From Enterococcus silesiacus (GTDB taxonomy: Bacteria; Bacillota; Bacilli; Lactobacillales; Enterococcaceae), in contig CP013614.1 of the NCBI GenBank assembly GCA_001465115.1, positions 3,534,001-3,598,000 of the forward strand: DNA of 64,000 nucleotides, given 5' to 3'. Below, piece after piece: positions 1 through 8,413 of the stretch (its first letter is position 1; each line of letters starts with the position of its first letter). The notes under the pieces are model-generated. The model made no database searches, was not told where the DNA came from, and was given only the letters and a program-made list of their open reading frames with translations. The translations under genes were made by a program, and so were the position numbers.

Positions 1-2
1 AT

Positions 3-128
3 TCTTTTCTGATAACGGAGAAGGCCGCAGCTTCTTACTTGATTCAGAAGATGACTGAAACAGATGTGTTCATCAAAGGTTTCCAGCTTTTTTTCTCAGC
101 GAATAAAAAAGTCTCTGTCAGGAAATAG
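3..128 (+). CDS. 3' end of an unidentified ORF (partial)
   Basis: One plus-strand frame is open from the window edge to a TAG stop at 126-128, giving 41 residues with a protein-like composition (it includes AASYLIQKMTETDVFIKGF). I do not recognise the family. No terminator follows. The other plus frames stop early. On the minus strand two frames run on to the window edge but contain no start codon. If coding, this gene converges on the T-box leader that reads leftward from about 570. It may equally be a chance open frame. Confidence 0.3.
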   Translation, partial: SFLITEKAAASYLIQKMTETDVFIKGFQLFFSANKKVSVRK

Positions 129-323
129 TCGGTGATTACTTGTTCTGTTTATGTGTTTTGGTTTTTATTGGAATGGCTGATGGGATTTTTTTAACTGTTA
201 GTTTCTATTTGTTGCGAGATGTAAGACGTTTGGTAATTCACTAGTAAGGAAACTTCTCTCCCGTTGGTCGCCAAGTACTATTCATCATCTACTCTGGCGA
301 AGCCAGTCGTAGCGATGAATAGC

Positions 324-570
324 AAAAAGTCCTCTGGCAATTAAGCCAAAGGACGTAAAATTCGTGGTTCCACCTTTTTTCGTTATCATCTCACAATGAC
401 AACCTCATGAAGTCATAGACTTCAAATGCTATAACGGGCATTCCCGAACTTTTCTACTTTTTGTTCAAAAAGTTAACTCCCAGATGTGGTTCGCTTTATT
501 CTTCTGTCTTTTTTCACCAGCCAAAGACTCTCTTCAAGAAAAAATAAAGGTACTCTTCTGTTCTTTGTTT
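324..570 (-). promoter_or_regulatory. T-box riboswitch leader, tentative His specifier
   Basis: The minus strand carries the conserved T-box antiterminator element GGTGGAACCACG (plus 363-374). It is followed by an intrinsic terminator: GTCCTTTGGC pairs with GCCAGAGGAC (plus 329-354) and a U-run covers plus 324-328. Upstream is a Stem I-like segment with the typical GGCTGGTGAAAA apical sequence and a specifier region GAACCACATC. If the codon follows GAAC as in known leaders, it is CAC (plus 486-488), meaning uncharged tRNA-His would be sensed; this reading is tentative. No gene starts on the minus strand between the terminator and the window edge, so the target is beyond the window or lost. 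Confidence 0.8.
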
Positions 571-576
571 TTTCTA

Positions 577-605
577 ACTTTACCATCAGTTTTTACCCTT
601 GTCAA
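577..605 (-). promoter_or_regulatory. Promoter driving the minus-strand T-box leader
   Basis: On the minus strand there is a perfect -35 TTGACA (plus 600-605), a 17-bp spacer and a -10 TAAAGT (plus 577-582). Transcription would start near 570 and enter the T-box leader. Confidence 0.6.
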
Positions 606-828
606 CAATGAATTGTTTAGAAAATTCAGAAAATACCATTCTTTAAGCATAAAACTTACTGATTCAGCAAAGTTGAGTTAAAATGAAAATAGTTATTTCC
701 TTTTAAAAAGTAAGTAAATTGTGATAGGTAGAAACTATCGCACTGCCCCTTTTAGTACTATCCTTTTGCGTATATATCTGATAAACTATGTACAATTATT
801 GTCGGAAAGTAAAAAGGAGTGGTGGCGA

Positions 829-1551
829 TTGAAGCGGCCGATTATTGGCATTGCAGCAAATGAAATCGAGGATGCAGGAGCAAAATTATATCATTTACCA
901 ATCAGTTACACTCCTTGCGGGTATGTAAAAGCTGTTCAAAGCGCTGGCGGCTTGCCGTTGGTTTTACCAGTCGGTTCTCCTGAATTGGCAAAAGCATACA
1001 TTACCCAGATCGATAAATTGATCCTAGCTGGTGGGCAAAATGTCTCACCAACCCTGTATGGCGAAACGATTCAGGTTGAAGAGGCGGAGCTATCTAACGA
1101 ACGCGATCAATTTGAGCTGACTTTGATTGAAGAAGCAATTGCACAAGGAAAACCAATCTTTGCAGTTTGTCGTGGTCTACAGCTAGTCAATGTAGCTCTT
1201 GGCGGAAGTTTGTACCAAGATATCAGCTGCTTGAACCAGCAAAAAATTGCTCACATGCAAGTGCCGGTATCTAGAGAAATTCCAACGCATCAGATTCAAA
1301 CAGAAGCAGACAGCATTTTACGTGACATATACGGGGAAGCGACGACTGTTAACTCTTTTCATTTTCAAGCAGTAAAGAAATTGGCGAAAGAGTTAAGAGT
1401 TACAGCACTCAGTGAAGATGGCATCATTGAAGGGGTAGAAAGCAACGATCCTAGCTTAGTATTTTTAGGTGTCCAGTGGCATCCCGATTTTGCCTATGAG
1501 TATTTAGAACAAGAAATGGCTGTTTTTCATTATGTAGTCAAAGAATTATAA
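829..1551 (+). CDS. Gamma-glutamyl-gamma-aminobutyrate hydrolase family protein (peptidase C26)
   Basis: A 240-residue class-I glutamine-amidotransferase-fold hydrolase of the PuuD/peptidase C26 family. The nucleophile elbow is FAVCRGLQLVN with Cys114, and the catalytic His lies in GVQWHPDF near the C-terminus. The family cleaves gamma-glutamyl amides in the cytoplasm; the substrate cannot be read from the sequence. I chose the TTG start at 829 because AAAGGAG (813-819) precedes it by 9 nt and the protein then begins MKRPIIGIAA, as is usual for the family. The frame is open back to 721, but that extension has no ribosome site. The next gene follows after 139 bp with its own ribosome site. Confidence 0.88.
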   Translation: MKRPIIGIAANEIEDAGAKLYHLPISYTPCGYVKAVQSAGGLPLVLPVGSPELAKAYITQIDKLILAGGQNVSPTLYGETIQVEEAELSNERDQFELTLIEEAIAQGKPIFAVCRGLQLVNVALGGSLYQDISCLNQQKIAHMQVPVSREIPTHQIQTEADSILRDIYGEATTVNSFHFQAVKKLAKELRVTALSEDGIIEGVESNDPSLVFLGVQWHPDFAYEYLEQEMAVFHYVVKEL

Positions 1552-1690
1552 CTTATTTAGCTTTACAGAACAACTTCCACGGTAATTAGATAACTCACTT
1601 GAACGCCAAAAAATGACGGTAAGTTGAGTTTCAAAATTGCTTAGGAAGATAGCGTTCTGTTCAGCTTTAAAAAAGAGGAGGAATTGTATA

Positions 1691-3337
1691 ATGAAGAAAA
1701 GATTAGGTGTTTTTGTTTTGGCGGCAAGTCTATTGTTAGCGGCATGTAATAGCAATAGCGAGACAAGTTCAACGAAGGAAAAAGAAGACGGGAACAAAAC
1801 AGCACAAACCCAGGTCATTAAAGTCGCTTCCGGAGGAGAACTGTCAACACTAGACAGTGCTCACTACACAGATGTTTACAGCTCTGACATGATTGGTCAA
1901 GTTGTGGAAGGCCTGTATCGTATGGATAAAAATCATGATCCTGAATTGGCTGTAGCTGCAAGTGAACCTACAGTTAGTGATGATGGATTAGTTTACACAT
2001 TTAAATTAAAAGAGACAAAATGGAGCAATGGTGATCCAGTCGTAGCGGGTGATTTTGTGTCTGCTTTTAAAAATGTTGTCGATCCAAGCTTTGGCTCAAG
2101 CAGCAGCAACCAAATGGATGTGTTCAAAAATGGTCGGAAAATACGCGAAGGACAAGCGAAATTAGATGAGCTCGGTGTGAAAGCGATCGATAATCAAACG
2201 CTAGAAATGACGTTAGAATACCCAATTCCTTATTTAGCTCAAGTGTTAGTTGGCACACCATTTATGCCTAAAAACGAAAAACTTGTTAAAGAAAAAGGGG
2301 AAGCTTACGGAACTTCAGCAGATAATTTTGTTGGCAATGGTCCGTTTGTGATTTCTGGTTGGGATGGTAACACAGAAAACTGGAAATTAACGAAAAATAA
2401 AGATTACTGGGATCAAAAAAATGTCAAACTGGATACAATCGATGTTCAAGTAGTCAAAGAAATCGGTACTGGAACGAACTTGTTTGATGCAGGTGACTTA
2501 GATTACACTGTTTTAGCCGATACTTATGCATTACAATATAAAGATTCACCTCAAGCACACTTTACACCTAAGGCTATGGTGGGGTATTTAAGTCCTAATC
2601 ATAAACGAGAAGTAACGGGTAATGTCAATGTTCGTAAAGCAATTTTACAAGCCATCGACAAAGAAACGTTTGCTAAAGAAATTTTAGGAGATGGTTCAAC
2701 CGCTATCAATGGTTTTGTACCAAAAGATTTTGCCAAAGATCCAGAAAATGGTGAAGACTTCCGTAAAGAAAATGGTGATTTTCTGCCATATGATTTGAAA
2801 GCCGCTCAAAAAAGCTGGGAAACAGCGAAGAAAGAATTAGGCAAAGACGAAATCGAGTTAGAGTTACTTTCAGCTGATTCAGCTTTGGCGAAAAAGACGA
2901 TTGAATATGTGCAAGGACAATTACAACAAAATCTATCAGGCTTAAAAGTTACCTTAAAATCGGTACCATTACAAAATCGTTTGGACTTACAAACAGCTAG
3001 TAATTTTGATTTAGTTTTTGGTACATGGACGCCAGATTATGCTGATCCAATCAATTTCTTAGAATTTTATGATTCTAAGAGTGGGTTGAATACAGCAGGG
3101 TACAACAATCCTGAATATGATAAAGGGTTGAATGATGCAAGAATCACATTAGCAAATGAGCCAGAAAAACGTTGGGATAAATTAAAAGAATTAGAAGAAA
3201 CATTGATTGAAAAAGATGCCGCTGTCTTACCTCTATACCAAGGAGCAATCGGATATCTTAAAGCAGATCGATTAAAAGAACTGCAAGTTTTTCCTTTTGG
3301 GAGAACAGTTTCATATCGTTTAGCTTATGTCGATTAA
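1691..3337 (+). CDS. Oligopeptide ABC transporter substrate-binding lipoprotein (OppA family)
   Basis: A 548-residue SBP_bac_5 family extracellular receptor. The signal peptide ends in a lipobox LLLAAC with the lipidated Cys at residue 19, followed by a Ser/Asn/Lys-rich linker. The body has family hallmarks such as FKLKETKWSNGDPVVAGDF, NGPFVISGW and NVRKAILQAIDKE. It should capture peptides at the outer face of the membrane and deliver them to an Opp-type permease. No permease or ATPase genes are adjacent, so it is an orphan binding protein; enterococcal paralogues of this type include pheromone-binding proteins, but no such role can be inferred here. ATG 1691 follows GAGGAG at 1675-1680. A strong terminator follows the stop. 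Confidence 0.92.
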   Translation: MKKRLGVFVLAASLLLAACNSNSETSSTKEKEDGNKTAQTQVIKVASGGELSTLDSAHYTDVYSSDMIGQVVEGLYRMDKNHDPELAVAASEPTVSDDGLVYTFKLKETKWSNGDPVVAGDFVSAFKNVVDPSFGSSSSNQMDVFKNGRKIREGQAKLDELGVKAIDNQTLEMTLEYPIPYLAQVLVGTPFMPKNEKLVKEKGEAYGTSADNFVGNGPFVISGWDGNTENWKLTKNKDYWDQKNVKLDTIDVQVVKEIGTGTNLFDAGDLDYTVLADTYALQYKDSPQAHFTPKAMVGYLSPNHKREVTGNVNVRKAILQAIDKETFAKEILGDGSTAINGFVPKDFAKDPENGEDFRKENGDFLPYDLKAAQKSWETAKKELGKDEIELELLSADSALAKKTIEYVQGQLQQNLSGLKVTLKSVPLQNRLDLQTASNFDLVFGTWTPDYADPINFLEFYDSKSGLNTAGYNNPEYDKGLNDARITLANEPEKRWDKLKELEETLIEKDAAVLPLYQGAIGYLKADRLKELQVFPFGRTVSYRLAYVD

Positions 3338-3346
3338 TAGTTAAAT

Positions 3347-3402
3347 AAAAGAGCGAGTTGCGTTTTAAGGGAAATTCCCTTAAGTGCAACTCGCTCTTTT
3401 TA
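3347..3402 (+). terminator. Rho-independent terminator after the peptide-binding lipoprotein
   Basis: Arms GAGCGAGTTGC and GCAACTCGCTC flank an inner AAGGGAATTCCCTT-type stem and are followed by TTTTT. Long and well paired. Confidence 0.9.
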
Positions 3403-3504
3403 TAGTAAAAATACTGACAAAGTGGATTCATGCAAGAAACTAGAGAACAATCAAGGGAAGAAAAAAACTGGACAGCCCATTTTGACTGTGCGTATCTTTT
3501 GTAA

Positions 3505-3532
3505 TTGTTGGAAAATGCGTTTAACATAAAAT
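3505..3532 (+). promoter_or_regulatory. Candidate promoter of the gls24 operon
   Basis: TTGTTG (3505-3510), a 16-bp spacer and TAAAAT (3527-3532) lie 56 bp before the first gene of the operon. A second -10-like TATAGA follows at once. The match is moderate, and stress-inducible control cannot be judged from it. Confidence 0.4.
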
Positions 3533-3587
3533 GTATAGATAAGAGAAAACTTTTGTAATAGTCCGAACAACGTTGGAGGGAAAAACT

Positions 3588-4151
3588 ATGCGAGTAATCA
3601 AAGGACTTGTTTCTTTATTGTTAATAGCCGGTATTTTTGGAGTTGTCGGGTTGTATTCACAGATGACGGATTTGGGCGTTGTGAGCACGTTTTTCAACGA
3701 TTTGCTGTTTCAATCTGATGGGTTGTTTTATTTTTACCAGATTGTTCTTTTTGCTTTATTAGCAATACTGCTGCTGCTGTTTTTGATCATTGTATTCAAA
3801 CCGATCACCAAAAAGCAAATACATCAAAAAAAAGATACAGGTCAGGTAAATCTGCCGCTCAATACACTAGAAGCTATTGCGAAATCATCAATACATGACA
3901 TCGTCGATAGTGAGAATGCACAGGTGAAAATAAGACTGACCAAGAGCCAAACAGCAGATGTAGAAGTGACGATTGCAGATGAGCAACAACAACATTTTAT
4001 AAGCCGAGGAAAACAAATTCAAGAACAGATCCCGCAAGCCTTGCAAAAAATGGCTATGGTCGAGACGCACAAAACAAAAGTTATTTTCAAAAAGAAAAAA
4101 GCAGAATCCTCTTTATTGCCAAACAGCAAAAAAGAGTCTCGTGTAGTTTAA
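3588..4151 (+). CDS. amaP: Alkaline shock response membrane anchor protein AmaP
   Basis: A 187-residue protein with two hydrophobic segments (about residues 4-24 and 47-70) followed by a cytoplasmic domain rich in charged and Gln residues. This is the AmaP architecture, in which the protein anchors Asp23/Gls24 proteins at the membrane. The three genes downstream are the expected partners. ATG 3588 is preceded by GGAGGG at 3575-3580; an in-frame codon at 3573 lies inside the ribosome site and is rejected. The last 30 residues are basic (KKKKAESS). It is the first gene of a compact four-gene operon and lies 13 bp before the next. Confidence 0.85.
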   Translation: MRVIKGLVSLLLIAGIFGVVGLYSQMTDLGVVSTFFNDLLFQSDGLFYFYQIVLFALLAILLLLFLIIVFKPITKKQIHQKKDTGQVNLPLNTLEAIAKSSIHDIVDSENAQVKIRLTKSQTADVEVTIADEQQQHFISRGKQIQEQIPQALQKMAMVETHKTKVIFKKKKAESSLLPNSKKESRVV

Positions 4152-4164
4152 AGGAGGAAGTAGG

Positions 4165-4380
4165 TTGAAAAAATTAAAAACTTTCGCTCCTTATCGCAAT
4201 CAAATTATCTTTACGATTTTAGCGGTCCTCATTGCGATTCTTTTGATGACAATTGGATTTTGGAAAACAGTTTTACTTGTCGTTTTAACAGGAGCAGGTT
4301 ATTTTATTGGTAAAACGCAAGATGAAAAACGCTCTATCTCTTCAATTTTAGCTTCTATACAAGCTTTTTTTGAAAGATAA
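4165..4380 (+). CDS. DUF2273 family small membrane protein
   Basis: A 71-residue protein with a short basic N-terminus and two closely spaced hydrophobic stretches (about residues 13-30 and 32-48), followed by a charged tail. This matches the DUF2273 small membrane proteins found between amaP and gls24/asp23 in Gram-positive stress operons. The start is TTG 4165, directly after AAAGGAGGAAG. It probably acts with AmaP at the membrane; its biochemical role is unknown. Confidence 0.8.
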   Translation: MKKLKTFAPYRNQIIFTILAVLIAILLMTIGFWKTVLLVVLTGAGYFIGKTQDEKRSISSILASIQAFFER

Positions 4381-4417
4381 AAATAAATTGAATCAAAATC
4401 AGAAAGGTTGAGAAGAA

Positions 4418-4888
4418 ATGGATAACAAAGCAAATGGAAACACAACTGAAGGAACAAATGCAAATGGCATCAAAACTAAATTAACATTTGACGATCAAGT
4501 CGTGAAAAAAATTGCTGGTATCGCCGTATCAGAAATCCCTGGTATTTTGGGATTAAGCGGAAATGCAATTACAAACTTGACCGACAAATTTACGAATGGA
4601 AACAATCCGACGAAAGGCATCAGTGCAGAAGTTGGAACAAAACAAGTAGCAATCGATTTAGATGTTATCGGGGAGTATGGAAAAAATATTGCCCAAGTAT
4701 TTGATACAGCAACTAAAAAAGTTGCAGATGAAGTGAAAAATATGACTGGTTTAGATGTTATTGAATTTAACATGAATGTAGATGATGTCATGTCAAAAGA
4801 ACAATATGCAGAAAAATTTGAAAACAAGAAAAAAGATGATAACGAAAACGAGAAACAACAAGAAAACAGCACACGTACATTACAATAG
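4418..4888 (+). CDS. gls24: Asp23/Gls24 family envelope stress response protein
   Basis: A 156-residue Asp23/Gls24 (DUF322) protein. The conserved core starts at about residue 25 (DQVVKKIAGIAVSEIPGI) and runs through VAIDLDVIGEYGKNI and VADEVKNMTGLDVIEFNMNV. The C-terminus is an acidic/Lys/Gln tail. In Enterococcus faecalis Gls24 is a general stress protein linked to bile-salt resistance and virulence; that role is known for the species and only inferred here. The preceding ribosome site is GAAAGGTTGAGAAG. The AmaP/GlsB neighbours support the call. Confidence 0.92.
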   Translation: MDNKANGNTTEGTNANGIKTKLTFDDQVVKKIAGIAVSEIPGILGLSGNAITNLTDKFTNGNNPTKGISAEVGTKQVAIDLDVIGEYGKNIAQVFDTATKKVADEVKNMTGLDVIEFNMNVDDVMSKEQYAEKFENKKKDDNENEKQQENSTRTLQ

Positions 4889-4922
4889 TCAGTAATTGCA
4901 TATTACGAGGAGGAAGATTACT

Positions 4923-5171
4923 ATGTTGAGTTTTATTTGGTCATTAATTGTCGGTGGTGTGCTAGGCGCCATTGCCGGAGCAATTTTAGGTAGAGATGTA
5001 CCAGGCGGTATTATCGGGAATATCATTGTCGGATTTATCGGTAGTTGGGTAGGAACGATGCTATTAGGAAATTTCGGTCCAATTATCGGAGGATTTCCAA
5101 TTATATCTGCACTGATCGGTGCTGTAATCTGTATTGCTATTTACTCGTTTATTGCGAAAAAAATGGCTTAA
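4923..5171 (+). CDS. glsB: GlsB/YeaQ/YmgE family stress response membrane protein
   Basis: An 82-residue, very hydrophobic, Gly-rich protein of the transglycosylase-associated (GlsB/YeaQ/YmgE) family, with three membrane segments and the motif GGVLGAIAGAILGRDVPGG near residue 10. ATG 4923 follows GAGGAGGAAG at 4908-4917. It is the last gene of the gls24 operon and is followed by a terminator at 5269. Confidence 0.9.
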   Translation: MLSFIWSLIVGGVLGAIAGAILGRDVPGGIIGNIIVGFIGSWVGTMLLGNFGPIIGGFPIISALIGAVICIAIYSFIAKKMA

Positions 5172-5268
5172 AGAGTTGATCTTTTAAATAACGATCAAGG
5201 TGCTAAGATAGAGAAGTAGAACGTTAGAAATGAGTAGATCAATCAAGTTACTACACAATAAAACTAGC

Positions 5269-5317
5269 AAAGATAATTCATTTTTTATTTTTATAAAAAA
5301 TGAATTATCTTTTTTTG
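5269..5317 (+). terminator. Terminator of the gls24 operon
   Basis: AAAGATAATTCATTTTTTA pairs with TAAAAAATGAATTATCTTT across a short AT loop, followed by a T-run. The rest of the 5172-5553 gap shows no gene. Confidence 0.85.
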
Positions 5318-5553
5318 GAAAAAAACTGAATATAAAAAGAGAAAAAAATAGATTGAAGTGCAGTGTGTAGCGCAATATAATGAAAGTTGTTCTCTTTGTA
5401 AGATACCCGAATACTCCATTTTACATAGGAATCATTTATAGAATGGTATTTCACTATAGCGATTATCGCGCAGTGACCAAAGAAAGAGTGAATAACGTTA
5501 AATTAAAGCAATTTTTTTTGAATAGAACAGTGCGTTTAACAGGAGGAATTACA

Positions 5554-7716
5554 GTGAGGAAAGTAAAAAAAGTCGTTTGTTTATTGATTATCTTTGTTAG
5601 CTGCTCATTAGGTACAGTACTTGCAAAGGCGGAGTCATCAGATGACTACGCGACATCTCGAACTTTTTTACTTGGGTGGCTAGATCAATATCCAAAATGG
5701 AAAAATATTGATAAAACAACCATACCAGTAGAAAATAGTTTTTTTATGAGACATACCAGTAATACGAAGGCCATAGACCTAACAGGGGGGGCGAAACTTG
5801 AAAAGGACCATGTTGATTTTTCTAGTGTGACCTCCACTGGGAGCGTTAGAATAACAAATGTCGGCTTCTATAATGGGAAGTCTATTGATACTAAGGTGTC
5901 TGTAAGCAAGAACAGTAAATCGGAAAAGTTTACCCTTGGTGTGACAGAGAGCAACTTTTTAGATTGGATTTTCAATACGTCTAAAAATGTTACCTCTAAC
6001 CTTAAGTATGAATTTTTTATTTCTAAAACCAATACACCGATAGCTATCGGACAGTACATGGACTATAAAAATATAGATGAAAATTTAAGTATATATATTG
6101 TAAATACTTCATTAGAAAGTGTTGTCTCAAAAACACCAACTTATTTGATATATGATAAAAATAAAAAAGCTGGTCTATATCTTACTGGATCTGAACCTGC
6201 GCCAAATCCAAACGATCCAAAATTTGAAGCGGTAGTCTTGTTTCCTAAGAGAGAGTCAATCACCTTGCAAGTAAGTAAACCCTCAACTTATTCATCTGCT
6301 GTTGGTTTATATTATAACGGAGCCGCAAAAACAGATATTGAAACAAGCGAATTAGAAGGAATAGAGTCTGAATTGGAAGTTGTTGATTCAAAAAATACAA
6401 CTGCTGATATAGAATTTGTTCAAACCGTTCCTTATAAGCATAGTGTGAATAACTATTATAAGAATTATGGTGTAACAATTCCACTGGAAAAAGGCCAGTT
6501 ATCCTATGATTCGATAGAAATTAAGGATATGCAAGATAAGAATGCCTCTAAAAACTTTAATGTTAAAGTGGCAGAGAATGAAATAAAAATAGAAGCTACA
6601 GCTCAAGCGCTGAAGCAAGCAAGTTTCTATGATAATATATATAAGTTTAAGGTGAAGTACAAAATTGACTATTCAAAAGAAATAGACCCTTCGAGTTTAG
6701 ATGAAGTAGGTTATTATAATTTTGAAACAACTGCACAAAGAAATTTGAATGGCGTTGTTTCAAGTGCAACGGCAAAAGAAAAAATCAATTTTAATAGCTC
6801 AATAAGTATCAAACATCATTTGGATGGCAAACCAATAGCGGATGTTCCAGATAGCGTGGAGAAAAAATTCCTCACACAAAAAATGAAAATATCAACTAAA
6901 ATAACCAACCATAAATTAGTTTCCTACACACCAAGTACTATTGATTTAGAAAATCATGTGTTAGAGAAAACAACGGATGAAGTGATCTTAAATTATAAGC
7001 ACTTGAATGCACCACTATTATCGGTAGCTGCTACAACTCTGACTGTCGATGCTGCGGATAATTTACTTCATCTTAAAGGAAATATTAAATTAGATGAACT
7101 AGAGGATTACGGCTATACGTTGCATTTAGCGTACAATAAACAAAATCAGGTAATTGACAAAGGTGCAACAAATAGTGAAGGGAAAAATTTTGAAATAGAC
7201 GTGAAGATGATAGACGTTGTTACGGGGAAGATGAGTGCTACGCTGTATGTAACGGATGAGTACGGAAATCAATCAAATGTAATTGGCTTATCGATCGAAG
7301 TCTTTGGTATTCTACAATTTACCTCTGCACCTATAGAATCAGATTTTGGTACAATCAAAATTCCGAATCAAAAGACATATATCAAACCCAAGGAAATGCA
7401 ATCCTTTAAAGTAGGCGATTTTAGAGGGCCCAATAAGCAATTTAACTTAACGGTGTCGCTAATTGATAAAACCCAAAATAATCAGCTAAGTACACACTTT
7501 TTTTTCAAAAAAAGTGCTGATTCTGAGATGGAAAGATTAGAAAATGGTCAAGCAATTTCTATTTACAGTGGAAAGACGCAAGCAGATAACAGCCAAAAAG
7601 AATTCGATATAGATTATGGGAAAGATTCAGGTCTCTTTTTAGAAGTAACCCCTGAAATGAAAATAGGTTCATACGAGGGAAATCTAATCTGGACGCTAGA
7701 AGATGTTCCAAAATAA
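5554..7716 (+). CDS. WxL-like domain cell-surface protein
   Basis: A 720-residue secreted protein. Residues 1-30 form a signal peptide ending ...TVLAKAES. The long middle is beta-rich, repetitive in style, lacks cysteine-rich or catalytic motifs, and is not otherwise recognised. The C-terminal 125 residues resemble a WxL cell-wall-binding domain: FGTIKIPNQKTYI near 595, VGDFRG, and the terminal motif GNLIWTLEDVP with Trp713. The first WxL motif is degenerate: Phe630 (QFNLTVSL) replaces the usual Trp. GTG 5554 was chosen because AGGAGGAATT sits just upstream; the frame is open back to 5380 without a ribosome site. Unlike typical WxL loci there are no neighbouring DUF916 or LPXTG genes. Confidence 0.75.
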   Translation: MRKVKKVVCLLIIFVSCSLGTVLAKAESSDDYATSRTFLLGWLDQYPKWKNIDKTTIPVENSFFMRHTSNTKAIDLTGGAKLEKDHVDFSSVTSTGSVRITNVGFYNGKSIDTKVSVSKNSKSEKFTLGVTESNFLDWIFNTSKNVTSNLKYEFFISKTNTPIAIGQYMDYKNIDENLSIYIVNTSLESVVSKTPTYLIYDKNKKAGLYLTGSEPAPNPNDPKFEAVVLFPKRESITLQVSKPSTYSSAVGLYYNGAAKTDIETSELEGIESELEVVDSKNTTADIEFVQTVPYKHSVNNYYKNYGVTIPLEKGQLSYDSIEIKDMQDKNASKNFNVKVAENEIKIEATAQALKQASFYDNIYKFKVKYKIDYSKEIDPSSLDEVGYYNFETTAQRNLNGVVSSATAKEKINFNSSISIKHHLDGKPIADVPDSVEKKFLTQKMKISTKITNHKLVSYTPSTIDLENHVLEKTTDEVILNYKHLNAPLLSVAATTLTVDAADNLLHLKGNIKLDELEDYGYTLHLAYNKQNQVIDKGATNSEGKNFEIDVKMIDVVTGKMSATLYVTDEYGNQSNVIGLSIEVFGILQFTSAPIESDFGTIKIPNQKTYIKPKEMQSFKVGDFRGPNKQFNLTVSLIDKTQNNQLSTHFFFKKSADSEMERLENGQAISIYSGKTQADNSQKEFDIDYGKDSGLFLEVTPEMKIGSYEGNLIWTLEDVPK

Positions 7717-7740
7717 GCAACGTTCGTTAGATAATTAAAG

Positions 7741-7802
7741 ACAAACAAATAAGTTCCTTCAGCCAAGTCGTTAAGAGTAAGCTGGAGGAACTTATTTGTT
7801 TG
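7741..7802. terminator. Bidirectional terminator between convergent genes
   Basis: CAAACAAATAAGTTCCTTCAGC pairs almost perfectly with GCTGGAGGAACTTATTTGTTTG. It serves the WxL-like gene from the left and the DUF960 gene from the right. Confidence 0.85.
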
Positions 7803-7821
7803 ATTAGAGAATACACTATAG

Positions 7822-8142
7822 CTATTCCAACATTTCAGCTGGCAATAAAATTGTCTCTTTATTGCCATCATCAAAAGCAAAAACTTGCGATGGATAATCT
7901 TCAGAATAAGGGAAAGGTAAGTCAACGGCCATTTGAACGTCGCTGATTTCTTGTGAGAAATGAACAGTTACTTTTCCGCCATTATCGATCAAATCAAAAT
8001 ACAGCATATTTGTAAGTGGGATAACGCCTTTTAAATCTAAATCAATAATCAGCCAGATACTGTCGATCAAAGCTGCAGGCAGGCTTTCAACCACACCTAA
8101 AGAAGCATAACGACTACGTTCACTATCAAAACTTTCAACCAT
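7822..8142 (-). CDS. DUF960 family protein
   Basis: A 106-residue acidic cytoplasmic protein resembling the DUF960 family of Firmicutes, with the motif IWLIIDLDLKGV in the first half and a C-terminal beta-rich part (PSQVFAFDDGN). No signal peptide or membrane segment. The start ATG at 8142 is preceded on the minus strand by AAAGGAGGTCAATAAA. Function unknown. It is a single-gene unit between the rplY terminator and the terminator at 7741. Confidence 0.7.
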   Translation of the reverse strand: MVESFDSERSRYASLGVVESLPAALIDSIWLIIDLDLKGVIPLTNMLYFDLIDNGGKVTVHFSQEISDVQMAVDLPFPYSEDYPSQVFAFDDGNKETILLPAEMLE

Positions 8143-8266
8143 TTTATTGACCTCCTTTGTTTATCTAATACCAATAGTATACCTTATTTGATTAAAACAC
8201 GCTTCTGTCATGTTTCATAAAGAAAGCAAGTATATTGCTTAGAATAAGGCTTCTTTTAATTGTTGC

Positions 8267-8312
8267 AAAAAAGAGGCCGGGCTATAACTCTATGAGTTAC
8301 ATCCCAGCCTCA
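8267..8312 (-). terminator. Terminator of rplY
   Basis: On the minus strand GAGGCTGGGATGTAACTC pairs with GAGTTATAGCCCGGCCTC and is followed by TTTTTT. The hairpin belongs to a common enterococcal intergenic type. Confidence 0.8.
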
Positions 8313-8328
8313 AGGAATCCGAATAAAC

Positions 8329-8386
8329 GGTGGGAGCAGAAGCAACTCCTTCTTATTTCTCGGAGTTAAACACTTCTGTCCCATCC
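8329..8386. repeat. Intergenic inverted repeat 3' of rplY
   Basis: GGTGGGAGCAGAAGCAACTCC pairs imperfectly with CGGAGTT..ACTTCTGTCCCATCC. It lies directly upstream of the rplY terminator on the minus strand. A related GGATGGGAC...CCATCC sequence with CTTCTGTACCAACCTC lies at 28918-28988. Confidence 0.55.
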
Positions 8387-8413
8387 TCTTTAACTATATA
8401 TTTAGGCAACCAG

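Noticed and set aside
484..681. 65-codon plus-strand frame
   Set aside because: It lies antisense to the T-box leader, has no ribosome site and an odd Phe/Ser-rich composition.
3258..3527. 89-codon minus-strand frame
   Set aside because: It spans the end of the peptide-binding gene and its terminator, with no ribosome site.
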